A DNA stretch of 8,289 nt, taken from assembly GCA_016195145.1 (NCBI GenBank), contig JACQAF010000227.1, positions 1-8,289 of the forward strand, in the 5' to 3' direction. Position 1 is the stretch's first letter. Every line of letters starts with the position of its first letter. This document shows positions 1-5,799 of the stretch, piece by piece. The notes under the pieces were generated by a model. That model did not search any database. It was given only the letters and a program-made list of their open reading frames with translations, and was not told where the DNA came from. The stretch comes from Rhodospirillales bacterium. GTDB lineage: Bacteria; Pseudomonadota; Alphaproteobacteria; CACIAM-22H2. The position numbers and the translations under genes are program-made.

Positions 1-1
1 C

Positions 2-529
2 AGTCAAACGGTGACCCTGCCGCGGACTGCCGGTGCGATGGAGAGGCATGATGAGGCCGCACTGCCGCCAAACGTTACGCCCGCCCCCCACGCGCATATC
101 CTCACCCGTGCCGATATGCCCTTGGACGTCAAGGTATTCGGCACAGCGGTCGGCGGGAAATCCGGAGATTTCCAGATGAACGGCGAAGTCGTCGACTATG
201 TACGCCGACCGCCCGGTGTTGCCGGTGTTCCCGAGGTATTTGCCATCTTTTGCCAGGGCGAATCGATGACCCCCTGGCGTAAGCCCGGAGACCTTGTCTA
301 TCTCCACCCGTCGCGGCCGGCGCGGCCCGGCGATCATGTGGTTGTCGAGATGAAGTCAAAACGCGAAGGCGAACCCGGCCGCGCTTATCTCAAGCTTCTT
401 GTCGCCAAAGGGCCGACGAAACTGCGTCTTGCCCAATACAATCCACCGGACGACCGCATCGAGATCGATCTCGCCAAGGTGAAGGCGATTTATCGCGTAA
501 TCGACTGGCCGGAATTGCTCGGCATCTAA
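2..529 (+). CDS. S24 peptidase-domain (LexA/CI-like) transcriptional regulator, 5' partial
   Basis: This is the C-terminal part of a LexA/CI-type repressor with a serine-lysine S24 peptidase domain. Numbering from the GTG at 11, the motif GESMTP carries the probable nucleophile Ser85, and YLKLL carries the probable general base Lys128. Between them is the family's typical PGDLVYL...RPGDHVVVE stretch. The VFGTAVGG segment near residues 42-49 sits where the self-cleavage hinge lies in related repressors. The frame is open to the left edge with no stop, and no helix-turn-helix is visible, so GTG 11 is probably internal and the DNA-binding domain probably lies upstream. In this family RecA-stimulated self-cleavage inactivates the repressor; whether this one responds to DNA damage is inference. 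It may control the palindromic promoter about 100 bases downstream. A prophage remnant repressor is the alternative. Confidence 0.85.
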   Translation, partial: SQTVTLPRTAGAMERHDEAALPPNVTPAPHAHILTRADMPLDVKVFGTAVGGKSGDFQMNGEVVDYVRRPPGVAGVPEVFAIFCQGESMTPWRKPGDLVYLHPSRPARPGDHVVVEMKSKREGEPGRAYLKLLVAKGPTKLRLAQYNPPDDRIEIDLAKVKAIYRVIDWPELLGI

Positions 530-539
530 AGCAGCCTCA

Positions 540-591
540 GATCATTGAGAGCGGCACCGTTGCGCGCCTTCCCCCAGCAAGGCGAATGATC
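540..591 (+). terminator. Nested inverted repeat after the S24 gene, possible terminator
   Basis: Two perfect dyads are nested here. The outer arms are GATCATT (540-546) and AATGATC (585-591). The inner arms are CGCCTT (565-570) and AAGGCG (579-584) around an 8-base loop. The structure starts 10 bases after the stop codon, which fits transcription termination. There is no T-run after it, so a classical intrinsic terminator is not shown. Confidence 0.35.
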
Positions 592-620
592 GCCTGCAAC
601 ACAAAATCATAGGAAATCCA

Positions 621-649
621 TTGACGATAATACGCATTTTGCGTAATTT
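621..649 (+). promoter_or_regulatory. Putative sigma-70-type promoter for the two small genes
   Basis: TTGACG at 621-626 is followed after 17 bases by TAATTT at 644-649, in a clearly AT-rich island. It lies 42 bases upstream of the ATG at 691. The -35 matches the consensus well and the -10 moderately. A palindrome fills the spacer, which suggests repressor control. Confidence 0.55.
631..645. promoter_or_regulatory. Palindromic operator candidate TACGCA-TTT-TGCGTA
   Basis: This is a perfect inverted repeat with 6-base arms and a 3-base centre. It lies between the -35 and -10 boxes and overlaps the first two bases of the -10. A dimeric protein bound here would block RNA polymerase. The nearest candidate binder is the S24-domain regulator encoded just upstream; that pairing is inferred from position only. 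Confidence 0.5.
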
Positions 650-690
650 ATATTTTTAACGGTAACACAGTCTTTGGTTGCGAGGCCGAT

Positions 691-987
691 ATGTTCGATC
701 CATACAAGAACTTATTCGTCTTCGGGTACGCCAATGGCTGGACCCTGTGGCACCTAAACACGGAAGATCGCCTTAAAGATGTTCTGTCGCCCGGCTGGTT
801 TGCGCCCGCCGGTGGGTTACGCCTGCGCCGTGGCGATCAAATCCACGTCACTGCTGTTGACGGTCACGCTTGGCTGGCCGTCGATCACGCGACACCGGAC
901 AACGTCGCCATTCTCCCACTATCCACCGCCTTGTCACCGCACCGGACGGCCCCCCCGGTCCCGGTCGAGAGCAAGGCTGCAGAGTGA
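691..987 (+). CDS. Small hypothetical protein, 98 aa
   Basis: I do not recognise a named function. The N-terminal two thirds look like a small folded beta-rich domain, with NGWTLWHL near residues 15-22, SPGWFAP near 33-39, and LRRGDQIHV near 45-53. This pattern (an aromatic 'LWH' strand, a 'GWF/GYF' turn, then 'GD.I.V') resembles, from memory, short uncharacterised proteins found in alphaproteobacteria and some of their phages. The tail from about residue 75 is rich in proline and alanine and is probably disordered. There is no signal peptide or membrane segment. The ATG is supported by GAGG at 682-685, five bases upstream. The gene follows a promoter with an operator-like palindrome and precedes a second small gene with the same start context. 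Confidence 0.7.
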   Translation: MFDPYKNLFVFGYANGWTLWHLNTEDRLKDVLSPGWFAPAGGLRLRRGDQIHVTAVDGHAWLAVDHATPDNVAILPLSTALSPHRTAPPVPVESKAAE

Positions 988-1125
988 ACTTCTCCATGCG
1001 CGGCGTCGCAGGCATACGGCATGTCGCCGGTCGCATCCGATTCCTGGGCTTTATGGTCTTCCGACGGCGATCCTAGCGCCGCATAAGCGCGCTTCCATGA
1101 AACACTGAGCAGCAACGAGGCCAAT

Positions 1126-1401
1126 ATGACACCCGAAACAACGTTCCGTTCTCCCGCATCACGACAATTGACCCTTCCGCAGCGTTGTGCCGCGGCCATG
1201 CGGCAACCGGGCTGGGTTCGCGGCGCCATTCGCGTTCGCCGCCAGTTTGCCGACGAAGCGCGCGCCGCTGCCTTACGCGGGTTCCAGGTCAGCGACGATC
1301 CTCGCGCCGATCGCCTGCATCAACTGGCCGATCATCACGAGCGAGTCATCGAGGCGTATGAACGACATCTCGCCGCGCATCAGACAGGCCAGTTGGATTG
1401 A
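1126..1401 (+). CDS. Small hypothetical protein, 91 aa
   Basis: I do not recognise a family. The protein is rich in arginine and alanine. Its N-terminal half is basic, and the second half (about residues 40-85) has a helical, charged pattern with several histidines (RLHQLADHHERVIEAYERHL), suggesting one or two amphipathic helices. There are no membrane segments, cysteines or signal peptide. The start is well supported: GAGG at 1117-1120 lies five bases before the ATG, in the sequence CGAGGCCAATATG, nearly identical to the start of the preceding small gene. That and the shared orientation suggest transcription with it across a 138-base gap. Confidence 0.6.
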   Translation: MTPETTFRSPASRQLTLPQRCAAAMRQPGWVRGAIRVRRQFADEARAAALRGFQVSDDPRADRLHQLADHHERVIEAYERHLAAHQTGQLD

Positions 1402-1404
1402 ATT

Positions 1405-1626
1405 TTAAGGCCGTTCACTCAGTCGTCCAAAAATCATCTGATTCACGACCCTTGATGCGACCGCCGCAACTTGGCGACATAACATCGAGGCTGAAATTTT
1501 ATCGCCCGTAGATGTCTCGATACAATAACCACAAAGGTTATAGGCAAAGCTACTGATCGCTCCGCTAAGCGCCGCCCTTATTTCGCCTGTACTATCTATT
1601 TTCGCTTTCAGCGCCATACGTTTCAT
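1405..1626 (-). CDS. Doubtful small ORF, 73 aa, hypothetical
   Basis: This minus-strand reading frame fills most of the gap between the 91-aa gene and the permease. The translation has a plausible mixed composition with four methionines after the start and three cysteines (LCGYC near residues 31-35, LCR near 49-51), but it matches no family I know. No good ribosome-binding site precedes the ATG at 1626 or the alternative at 1618. Codon use is less GC-rich at third positions than in the neighbours. It may be a chance frame or a recently acquired gene. The remaining bases 1627-1786 show no feature I can support. Confidence 0.25.
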   Translation of the reverse strand: MKRMALKAKIDSTGEIRAALSGAISSFAYNLCGYCIETSTGDKISASMLCRQVAAVASRVVNQMIFGRLSERP

Positions 1627-1786
1627 TTTATCGTCGGCTGTTCACCGTTCGAGAATACTGACGGTATCGGCGTGTTTTTTCCGCGCCCCTGCCGGCGGTT
1701 TTGCGTCACGGTTCATGGTGGGCGTTCTTACGCCTTGTCTTCATCCCGGTATTCTTCCCCGTCAACCGAAGTCAATTACAGCGCCC

Positions 1787-3247
1787 ATGTATGCTCTCGC
1801 CGCCGCATCGCCGATCATCCTGTCCACAGTGCTTATCGTTCTGTTTCGCCAACCAGCCCTGCGCGGCGGCATGGTCGGCATGGTCCTCGCGATCGCGATA
1901 TCGCTCGCGTTACCAGCATTCTTGATGCCGGCAGCCGCGCTTGCCGGCGCGCTCGGCAAAGGGCTGCTGATCACGGCCAATGTCTCTTACGTCCTGCTTG
2001 GCGGCGTCGCCCTGTCACAGGTGCTGCGCGGCAGCGGCGCCCTCGATGTCATCGCCCGCACCCTGACCGACGCCATTCCGGACCCCGGCCGGCGAACGCT
2101 GGTTCTCGTGCTCGGTCTTTCTGTGTTTTTCGAATCCGCGACCGGGTTTGGCATCGGCATTATCGTGGCGGCCCCGGTGTTTCTGGCGCTCGGCCTGCCG
2201 GCGCGGCAGGCGGGGTTCCTCGCCTTACTCGGGCAGTGTGCGGTGCCGTGGGGCGCCCTTGGCATCGGCACGACACTCGGCAGCGAGCTAACCGGCGTGC
2301 CCGAAGCGACGCTGGGCGTGCTGGCCGCGCCGCTGACTGCCCCCTTGGTCGTATTATGCGGCGGCATTGCCCTGTGGATTATCGGCGGCTGGAATACGCT
2401 TCGTCGACGCTGGTTCGATCTTTTGGCGCTCTCGGCCCTGTTACTCGGTACGTTAGCTATCGGATCGCGTTTGGTCGGGATCGAGCTTGCCGGGACGATT
2501 GCCGGGCTGATTGTTGCGGCGGTCGGATGGGCGTTTGGTGGCAAGGCCCGAATTTCCAGCAGCGCCGCGCGCCGTCTGGCTCACGCTTCAGCGCCTTTGA
2601 TCCTGCTGCTCGTTACGTTGCTTGTGACGCGATTGACGCCGCCTCTTCGTGATTGGCTTCTTGCGCACGCCATCGTCGATGTTCCGTCCCTTGGCTTCCG
2701 CCTCTCCATCCTCTATCACCCAGGCTTCTGGATGCTGGCGAGCGCGGCCGCGATTGCGCCGTTCGCCAGTTTTCCTGCGGCGACATGGGCGATACAGATC
2801 CAGAGCGGCTTACGCCAGTGGATGATCGCCACCCTGGCCGTCGCCGGTTTTCTGTGCATGTCGCAAGTGATGTTCGCCGCCGGCATGACGGCGCAAATTG
2901 CTACATTTGTGGTCGGTGCAACGGGCAGCAGCTATATTCTGTTGCTGCCGTTTATCGGCGGCGTCGGCGGCTTCCTGACCGCCAGCAACGCCGGATCGAA
3001 TGCCTTGTTTGCCCAGTTACAGATTACCGCTGCCGACGCGCTCGGCATGCCGCATGACCTGACCGCCGCGGCACAGAACGCGGCTGGCGCAAATACGACA
3101 CTGGCTTCACCGGGGCGGGTCGTTCTTGCGGCAACAAGCGTCGGCCTGCTTGGTCGCGAAAGCGAGCTGATGCGCCCGGTGCTTATCGTTGCCGGAATCG
3201 GCCTCGCGGCGATGTCAGCGATCCTATGGCTGTGGATACTGCCTTAG
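1787..3247 (+). CDS. lctP: LctP-family permease (lactate/glycolate type)
   Basis: This is an inner-membrane secondary transporter of the LctP (L-lactate/glycolate permease) family, which imports 2-hydroxy-monocarboxylates with protons. The 486-aa product is almost entirely hydrophobic segments, about 12 or more. Family hallmarks are FFESATGFGIG near residues 114-124, a C-terminal GGFLTASNAGSN near 394-405, and the NTTLASP...GLLGRE stretch near the end. I chose ATG 1787 because the first membrane segment begins directly after it. The frame is open back to an ATG at 1715, but those 24 residues are proline-rich and not membrane-like. No strong Shine-Dalgarno precedes either start. It is somewhat shorter than the roughly 550-residue E. 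coli LldP. The gene stands alone, so the substrate cannot be assigned; the symbol names the family. Confidence 0.9.
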   Translation: MYALAAASPIILSTVLIVLFRQPALRGGMVGMVLAIAISLALPAFLMPAAALAGALGKGLLITANVSYVLLGGVALSQVLRGSGALDVIARTLTDAIPDPGRRTLVLVLGLSVFFESATGFGIGIIVAAPVFLALGLPARQAGFLALLGQCAVPWGALGIGTTLGSELTGVPEATLGVLAAPLTAPLVVLCGGIALWIIGGWNTLRRRWFDLLALSALLLGTLAIGSRLVGIELAGTIAGLIVAAVGWAFGGKARISSSAARRLAHASAPLILLLVTLLVTRLTPPLRDWLLAHAIVDVPSLGFRLSILYHPGFWMLASAAAIAPFASFPAATWAIQIQSGLRQWMIATLAVAGFLCMSQVMFAAGMTAQIATFVVGATGSSYILLLPFIGGVGGFLTASNAGSNALFAQLQITAADALGMPHDLTAAAQNAAGANTTLASPGRVVLAATSVGLLGRESELMRPVLIVAGIGLAAMSAILWLWILP

Positions 3248-3257
3248 CCCGAATACC

Positions 3258-3272
3258 GCGCCGCAAAGGCGC
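3258..3272 (+). terminator. Short GC hairpin after the permease gene
   Basis: GCGCC (3258-3262) and GGCGC (3268-3272) form a 5-base GC stem with a 5-base loop, 11 bases after the permease stop. No T-run follows. A second, looser dyad CACGATT (3285-3291) / AATCGTG (3316-3322) is followed by TTTT. Either could help end transcription, but neither is convincing. Confidence 0.25.
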
Positions 3273-3605
3273 TAATGCCGATCCCACGATTGTCGTCGCG
3301 ATAATATGCAACCAAAATCGTGTTTTCGCAGTAGCAGCATATGAACGCTCAGCAACGTTACAACACGCAAAGTGTATCCGTTGTTGTCCCGGTGAATGGC
3401 AATCGATGCTTCTCGCACAGCAGGTTTTCCGCCCTATTCTGCGTTCCGATCACTGCCTGCATCCGTCAAAGATTCATCGCCCAACGAGACATTACCAATG
3501 ACTGGAATCAACCGGCTCTAGATCGCGGCTATCCAGGATCTGCGCCGTTTGCACGCCTGCACGGCCCGCAAAGCCTGAAACGCGGCGCGCAAACGCATAT
3601 CGGCC
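3273..3605. other. Intergenic stretch without a convincing gene
   Basis: Between the permease and the ArsR promoter I see only short overlapping reading frames. They lack ribosome-binding sites and their translations do not look like proteins. It could hold a decayed gene or long leader sequence, but nothing in it supports a call. Confidence 0.5.
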
Positions 3606-3634
3606 TTGACGCGATCTATTTATTTAGCTATTTG
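3606..3634 (+). promoter_or_regulatory. Putative promoter of the ArsR-SRPBCC-GFA operon
   Basis: TTGACG at 3606-3611 is followed after 17 bases by TATTTG at 3629-3634, about 50 bases before the ArsR start codon. The -35 is good and the -10 is weak. The downstream AT-rich palindromic elements begin directly at its end. Confidence 0.4.
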
Positions 3635-3659
3635 GCTAATTAGCACTTCAGCTAATTAC
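3635..3659. promoter_or_regulatory. AT-rich palindrome and partial repeat, candidate ArsR operator
   Basis: GCTAATTAGC at 3635-3644 is a perfect 10-base palindrome. A second copy of its first half, GCTAATTA, begins at 3651, 16 bases later. A related TAGCTA lies just upstream at 3625-3630. ArsR-family repressors commonly bind imperfect AT-rich dyads over their own promoter, so self-repression here is a reasonable inference. Confidence 0.45.
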
Positions 3660-3684
3660 ATTTATCGACAGTAAGGGAGACCCG

Positions 3685-4035
3685 ATGCGCCATTCCGACC
3701 GGCTGAGCGAAACCTTCTCGGCGCTCGCCGATCCGACGCGGCGCGCAATTCTGGCCCGGCTGGCCCAGGGCGAGGCATCGGTCGGCGAACTGGCCCAGCC
3801 GTTCCGGATTTCTGCGCCGTCGATTTCACGACACCTCAAGGCGCTCGAACACGCCAAACTCATCGTGCGGACCAAGGATGCGCAGTGGCGGCGCTGCCGG
3901 CTTCGGCCGCAACCGTTGAAAGAAGCCGCCGATTGGATCACGCGTTACCGGCGACACTGGGAAGATCAGCTCGACCGCCTCGCCGAATATCTCGACGAGA
4001 TGCCCAAAAGCTTTGGGGCCAAGCGTGAACGATAG
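3685..4035 (+). CDS. ArsR-family winged-helix transcriptional repressor
   Basis: This 116-aa regulator has the compact ArsR/SmtB winged helix-turn-helix over about residues 5-90. It opens with the usual ALADPTRRAILARLA helix, then VGELAQPF, and the recognition helix APSISRHLKALEHAKLI at about 44-60, followed by the wing. The classic metal-binding ELCVCDL motif is absent and the only cysteine is Cys71, so metal sensing is unlikely. It belongs to the type of ArsR regulator commonly paired with SRPBCC (AHSA1) genes. AAGGGAGA at 3673-3680 is a good ribosome-binding site four bases before the ATG. Its end overlaps the next gene, indicating translational coupling. It probably represses its own operon through the palindromes upstream; its signal is unknown. 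Confidence 0.93.
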   Translation: MRHSDRLSETFSALADPTRRAILARLAQGEASVGELAQPFRISAPSISRHLKALEHAKLIVRTKDAQWRRCRLRPQPLKEAADWITRYRRHWEDQLDRLAEYLDEMPKSFGAKRER

Positions 4036-4507
4036 GCCGTCGACAGGTCGTACGGTGACGGTTCGCCGGTTGCTGCCGGCGGCGCGCGACATTCTGTTTC
4101 GCGCCTGGACCGATCCGCAAGAGATGGCCAAGTGGTGGGGGCCGCGGGCATGGACGGTTCGGCGATGCGAGATCGATCTGCGCCCGGGCGGCGCGTGGGG
4201 CACATGGTTTGAAACGGCAAACGGTACGGAACGTTATATTGGCGGCGTCTATCGCGAGGTGACGCCGCCGATCCGCCTCAGCTTCACCTGGGAACCGGAA
4301 GGACCGAACGGCCCGCCCGAACGAGTCTCCGTCGTCACCGTCGAGTTTCACGATCGCAGCGATGCGACCGAAATTGTCATCGAGCACCGCAAGTTGGCGT
4401 CCGGCGAAGCTGTCGACATGGATGTCGGCTGGGCCAGTACCTTCGATTCGCTCGAACGCTATGTAAGCAAGCACCGCGTCGGCCGGTCGCCGACGATGAA
4501 TAACTAA
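4025..4507 (+). CDS. SRPBCC (AHSA1/START-like) domain protein
   Basis: This 160-aa protein is a single AHSA1-type SRPBCC fold, a hydrophobic-cavity domain that binds small ligands. Diagnostic stretches are FRAWTDPQEMAKWWGP near residues 24-39, DLRPGGAW near 51-58, and GVYREVTPPIRLSFTW near 74-89. A final amphipathic helix (GWASTFDSLERYV) follows near 138-150. I chose GTG 4025, with GGGG at 4015-4018 as the likely ribosome-binding site, giving an 11-base overlap with the ArsR gene. A TTG at 4013 in the same frame would add four residues. Such ArsR-SRPBCC pairs are common, but the ligand is rarely known. It may bind the molecule the operon responds to; this is inference. Confidence 0.9.
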   Translation: MNDRPSTGRTVTVRRLLPAARDILFRAWTDPQEMAKWWGPRAWTVRRCEIDLRPGGAWGTWFETANGTERYIGGVYREVTPPIRLSFTWEPEGPNGPPERVSVVTVEFHDRSDATEIVIEHRKLASGEAVDMDVGWASTFDSLERYVSKHRVGRSPTMNN

Positions 4508-4521
4508 AAGGAGCAAGAGAT

Positions 4522-4944
4522 ATGAGCAAACCGATTTCCGGTGGGTGCGCCTGCGGGGCCATCCGTTACGAATGTTCGGCCGAACCGATGATGTCCGGCC
4601 ATTGCCAGTGCCGCGATTGCCAGCGCCATTCCGGCGCCGGCCATTTTTCGGCGTTCGCGGTGCCCAAGGCCGCGCTCAAGATCGCTGGCCAGCTGAAGTT
4701 TTATACTTCCAAGGCCGATAGCGGGAATATCGTGCATCGCGGATTCTGCCCTACCTGCGGCTCGGCCGTGGTGGCCAACAATTCCGGCATGCCCGAGCTT
4801 TCGGCTCTTGCCGCCGCCAGTCTCGACGATCCAAGCGTCTTCAAGCCCGGAATGGTCGTGTTCACGGCGAGCGCCCAGCCCTGGGACTACATCGATCCCA
4901 AGCTGCCGGCCTTCCCTGGCATGCCGCCCATGCCGAATGCGTAA
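4522..4944 (+). CDS. GFA/CENP-V-domain zinc protein, copy 1
   Basis: This 140-aa protein belongs to the GFA family, named for glutathione-dependent formaldehyde-activating enzyme. The family is a zinc-binding fold in which most members have no proven reaction. The cysteine ligand pattern is complete: Cys9 and Cys11 in GGCACG, Cys28, Cys30 and Cys33 in HCQCRDCQ, and Cys76 and Cys79 in FCPTCGS. The strong AAGGAG at 4508-4513 places the ATG at 4522, 14 bases after the SRPBCC stop, so it is cotranscribed. It is followed by a paralogue with the same first 18 residues. Glutathione-linked detoxification is possible, but no formaldehyde gene (such as a dehydrogenase) is nearby. Confidence 0.93.
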   Translation: MSKPISGGCACGAIRYECSAEPMMSGHCQCRDCQRHSGAGHFSAFAVPKAALKIAGQLKFYTSKADSGNIVHRGFCPTCGSAVVANNSGMPELSALAAASLDDPSVFKPGMVVFTASAQPWDYIDPKLPAFPGMPPMPNA

Positions 4945-5004
4945 GCCCATAATGACCAGTAATCAAAATCTAGCTGGCTATCGAGGCCGAGAAGGAACGA
5001 TGCG

Positions 5005-5418
5005 ATGAGCAAACCGATTTCCGGCGGCTGCGCCTGCGGCGCGATCCGCTATGAATGCGCGTCTGAACCGGTCATGGGCGGCCACTGTCAGTGCCGCGAT
5101 TGCCAGCGCCACACCGGAGCCGGGCATGTTTCTGCGTTTGTTGTCCCCAGGACGGCGGTCAAGGTCACCAGCCGCCCGAAATATTATGAGTCGAGATCCG
5201 ACGGCGGCAACGCTGTGCGCCGCGGCTTCTGCCCTGAATGCGGATCCTCCGTCCTTGCCGACAACTCCGGCATGCCCGATATGGTCTATATCATGGCAGC
5301 CAGTCTCGACGACCCCAGCATTTTCAAGCCGGGCGTGGTTGCGTACACAGCCAGCGCCCAGCCATGGGATTACATCGATCCCAAACTGCCCGCCTTCCCG
5401 GGCATGCCGAAGATGTAG
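5005..5418 (+). CDS. GFA/CENP-V-domain zinc protein, copy 2
   Basis: This 137-aa paralogue follows copy 1 after 60 bases. By residue-by-residue comparison about 100 of 137 positions are identical (about 73%), with no gaps until the end. Residues 1-18 and 115-135 are fully conserved. All seven cysteines (9, 11, 28, 30, 33, 76, 79) are kept, so this copy should also bind zinc. Differences concentrate in two stretches, residues 49-72 and 92-97, which may line the substrate side of the fold. AGAAGGAA at 4990-4997 is a good ribosome-binding site for ATG 5005. The pair most likely arose by local duplication followed by divergence. Whether the two proteins have different substrates or act together cannot be told. 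Confidence 0.93.
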   Translation: MSKPISGGCACGAIRYECASEPVMGGHCQCRDCQRHTGAGHVSAFVVPRTAVKVTSRPKYYESRSDGGNAVRRGFCPECGSSVLADNSGMPDMVYIMAASLDDPSIFKPGVVAYTASAQPWDYIDPKLPAFPGMPKM

Positions 5419-5425
5419 GCGCGCC

Positions 5426-5755
5426 GTGGCCTATGACGAGAAACTGGCCATCCGGGTGCGCCATGCGCTCGCCGGCCGGCGAAGCGTGGTCGAGAAAAAG
5501 ATGTTCGGGGGCCTTGCCTTCATGTGGCGCGGCAATATGTGCTGCGGCGTGCTGAAGGACGATCTTATCGTCCGTGTGCATCCCGACGCCACGCCCAAGG
5601 CGTTGAAAAAGCCGCACGCGAAGCCGTTTACTTTCACCGGCAAGCCGATGCGGGGTTTTATCGTCGTCGCACCGGCTGGATGCAAAACGGCCGCGGCCGT
5701 GCGGCGCTGGGTCGACATCGCGACCGAGTTTTCGGCCTCGCTCCCGGTGAAATAG
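5426..5755 (+). CDS. TfoX N-terminal-domain protein
   Basis: This 109-aa protein consists only of the TfoX/Sxy N-terminal domain. The typical opening MAYDEKLAIRVRHAL comes from a GTG start at 5426. Then follow KKMFGGLAFMWRGNMCCGV (about 24-42), LIVRVHP (47-53), FTFTGKPMRGFIVV (68-81), and a helical end finishing SLPVK. Full-length TfoX/Sxy competence regulators have an additional C-terminal domain that is absent here, so a role in competence should not be assumed. It begins seven bases after the second GFA stop, which makes it the last gene of the operon. The ribosome-binding site is weak, so translation may be coupled to the gene before. Single-domain TfoX_N proteins have no settled function. 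Confidence 0.9.
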   Translation: MAYDEKLAIRVRHALAGRRSVVEKKMFGGLAFMWRGNMCCGVLKDDLIVRVHPDATPKALKKPHAKPFTFTGKPMRGFIVVAPAGCKTAAAVRRWVDIATEFSASLPVK

Positions 5756-5799
5756 CGCCTCATCCGGCGTAGCAGGCGGCGTGTTTGTTGCTGCTTAGC

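Larger units (their letters stand above)
4522..5418 (+). repeat. Tandem duplication of a GFA gene
   Basis: The two reading frames at 4522-4944 and 5005-5418 align along their whole length. They share the exact opening ATGAGCAAACCGATTTCCGG and a conserved end (SAQPWDYIDPKLPAFPGMP). The intergenic spacers differ, so the duplication is not recent. Confidence 0.85.

Noticed and set aside
2..1401. Prophage or defence island
   Set aside because: Apart from the S24-domain regulator there are no integrase, structural, lysis or nuclease genes, and no attachment-site repeats are visible.
1987..2544. Minus-strand open frame of 185 codons opposite the permease
   Set aside because: It is rich in proline, serine and arginine with no family features; the membrane-protein frame on the plus strand is clearly the real gene.
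1672..2652. Long plus-strand open frame of 326 codons
   Set aside because: It overlaps the permease in another frame and its translation is arginine-rich and low in structure, as expected for a shadow of a GC-rich gene.
3226..3643. Short plus-strand frames between the permease and the ArsR gene
   Set aside because: They overlap each other, lack ribosome-binding sites, and do not look like proteins.
3938..4516. Minus-strand open frame of 192 codons opposite the ArsR/SRPBCC genes
   Set aside because: Both plus-strand genes here are recognisable families with good starts; this frame is their antisense shadow.
5051..5425. Possible in-frame N-terminal extension of the TfoX_N protein
   Set aside because: The extension overlaps the second GFA gene and reads as low-quality sequence; the TfoX_N family normally starts MAYDE, matching the GTG at 5426.
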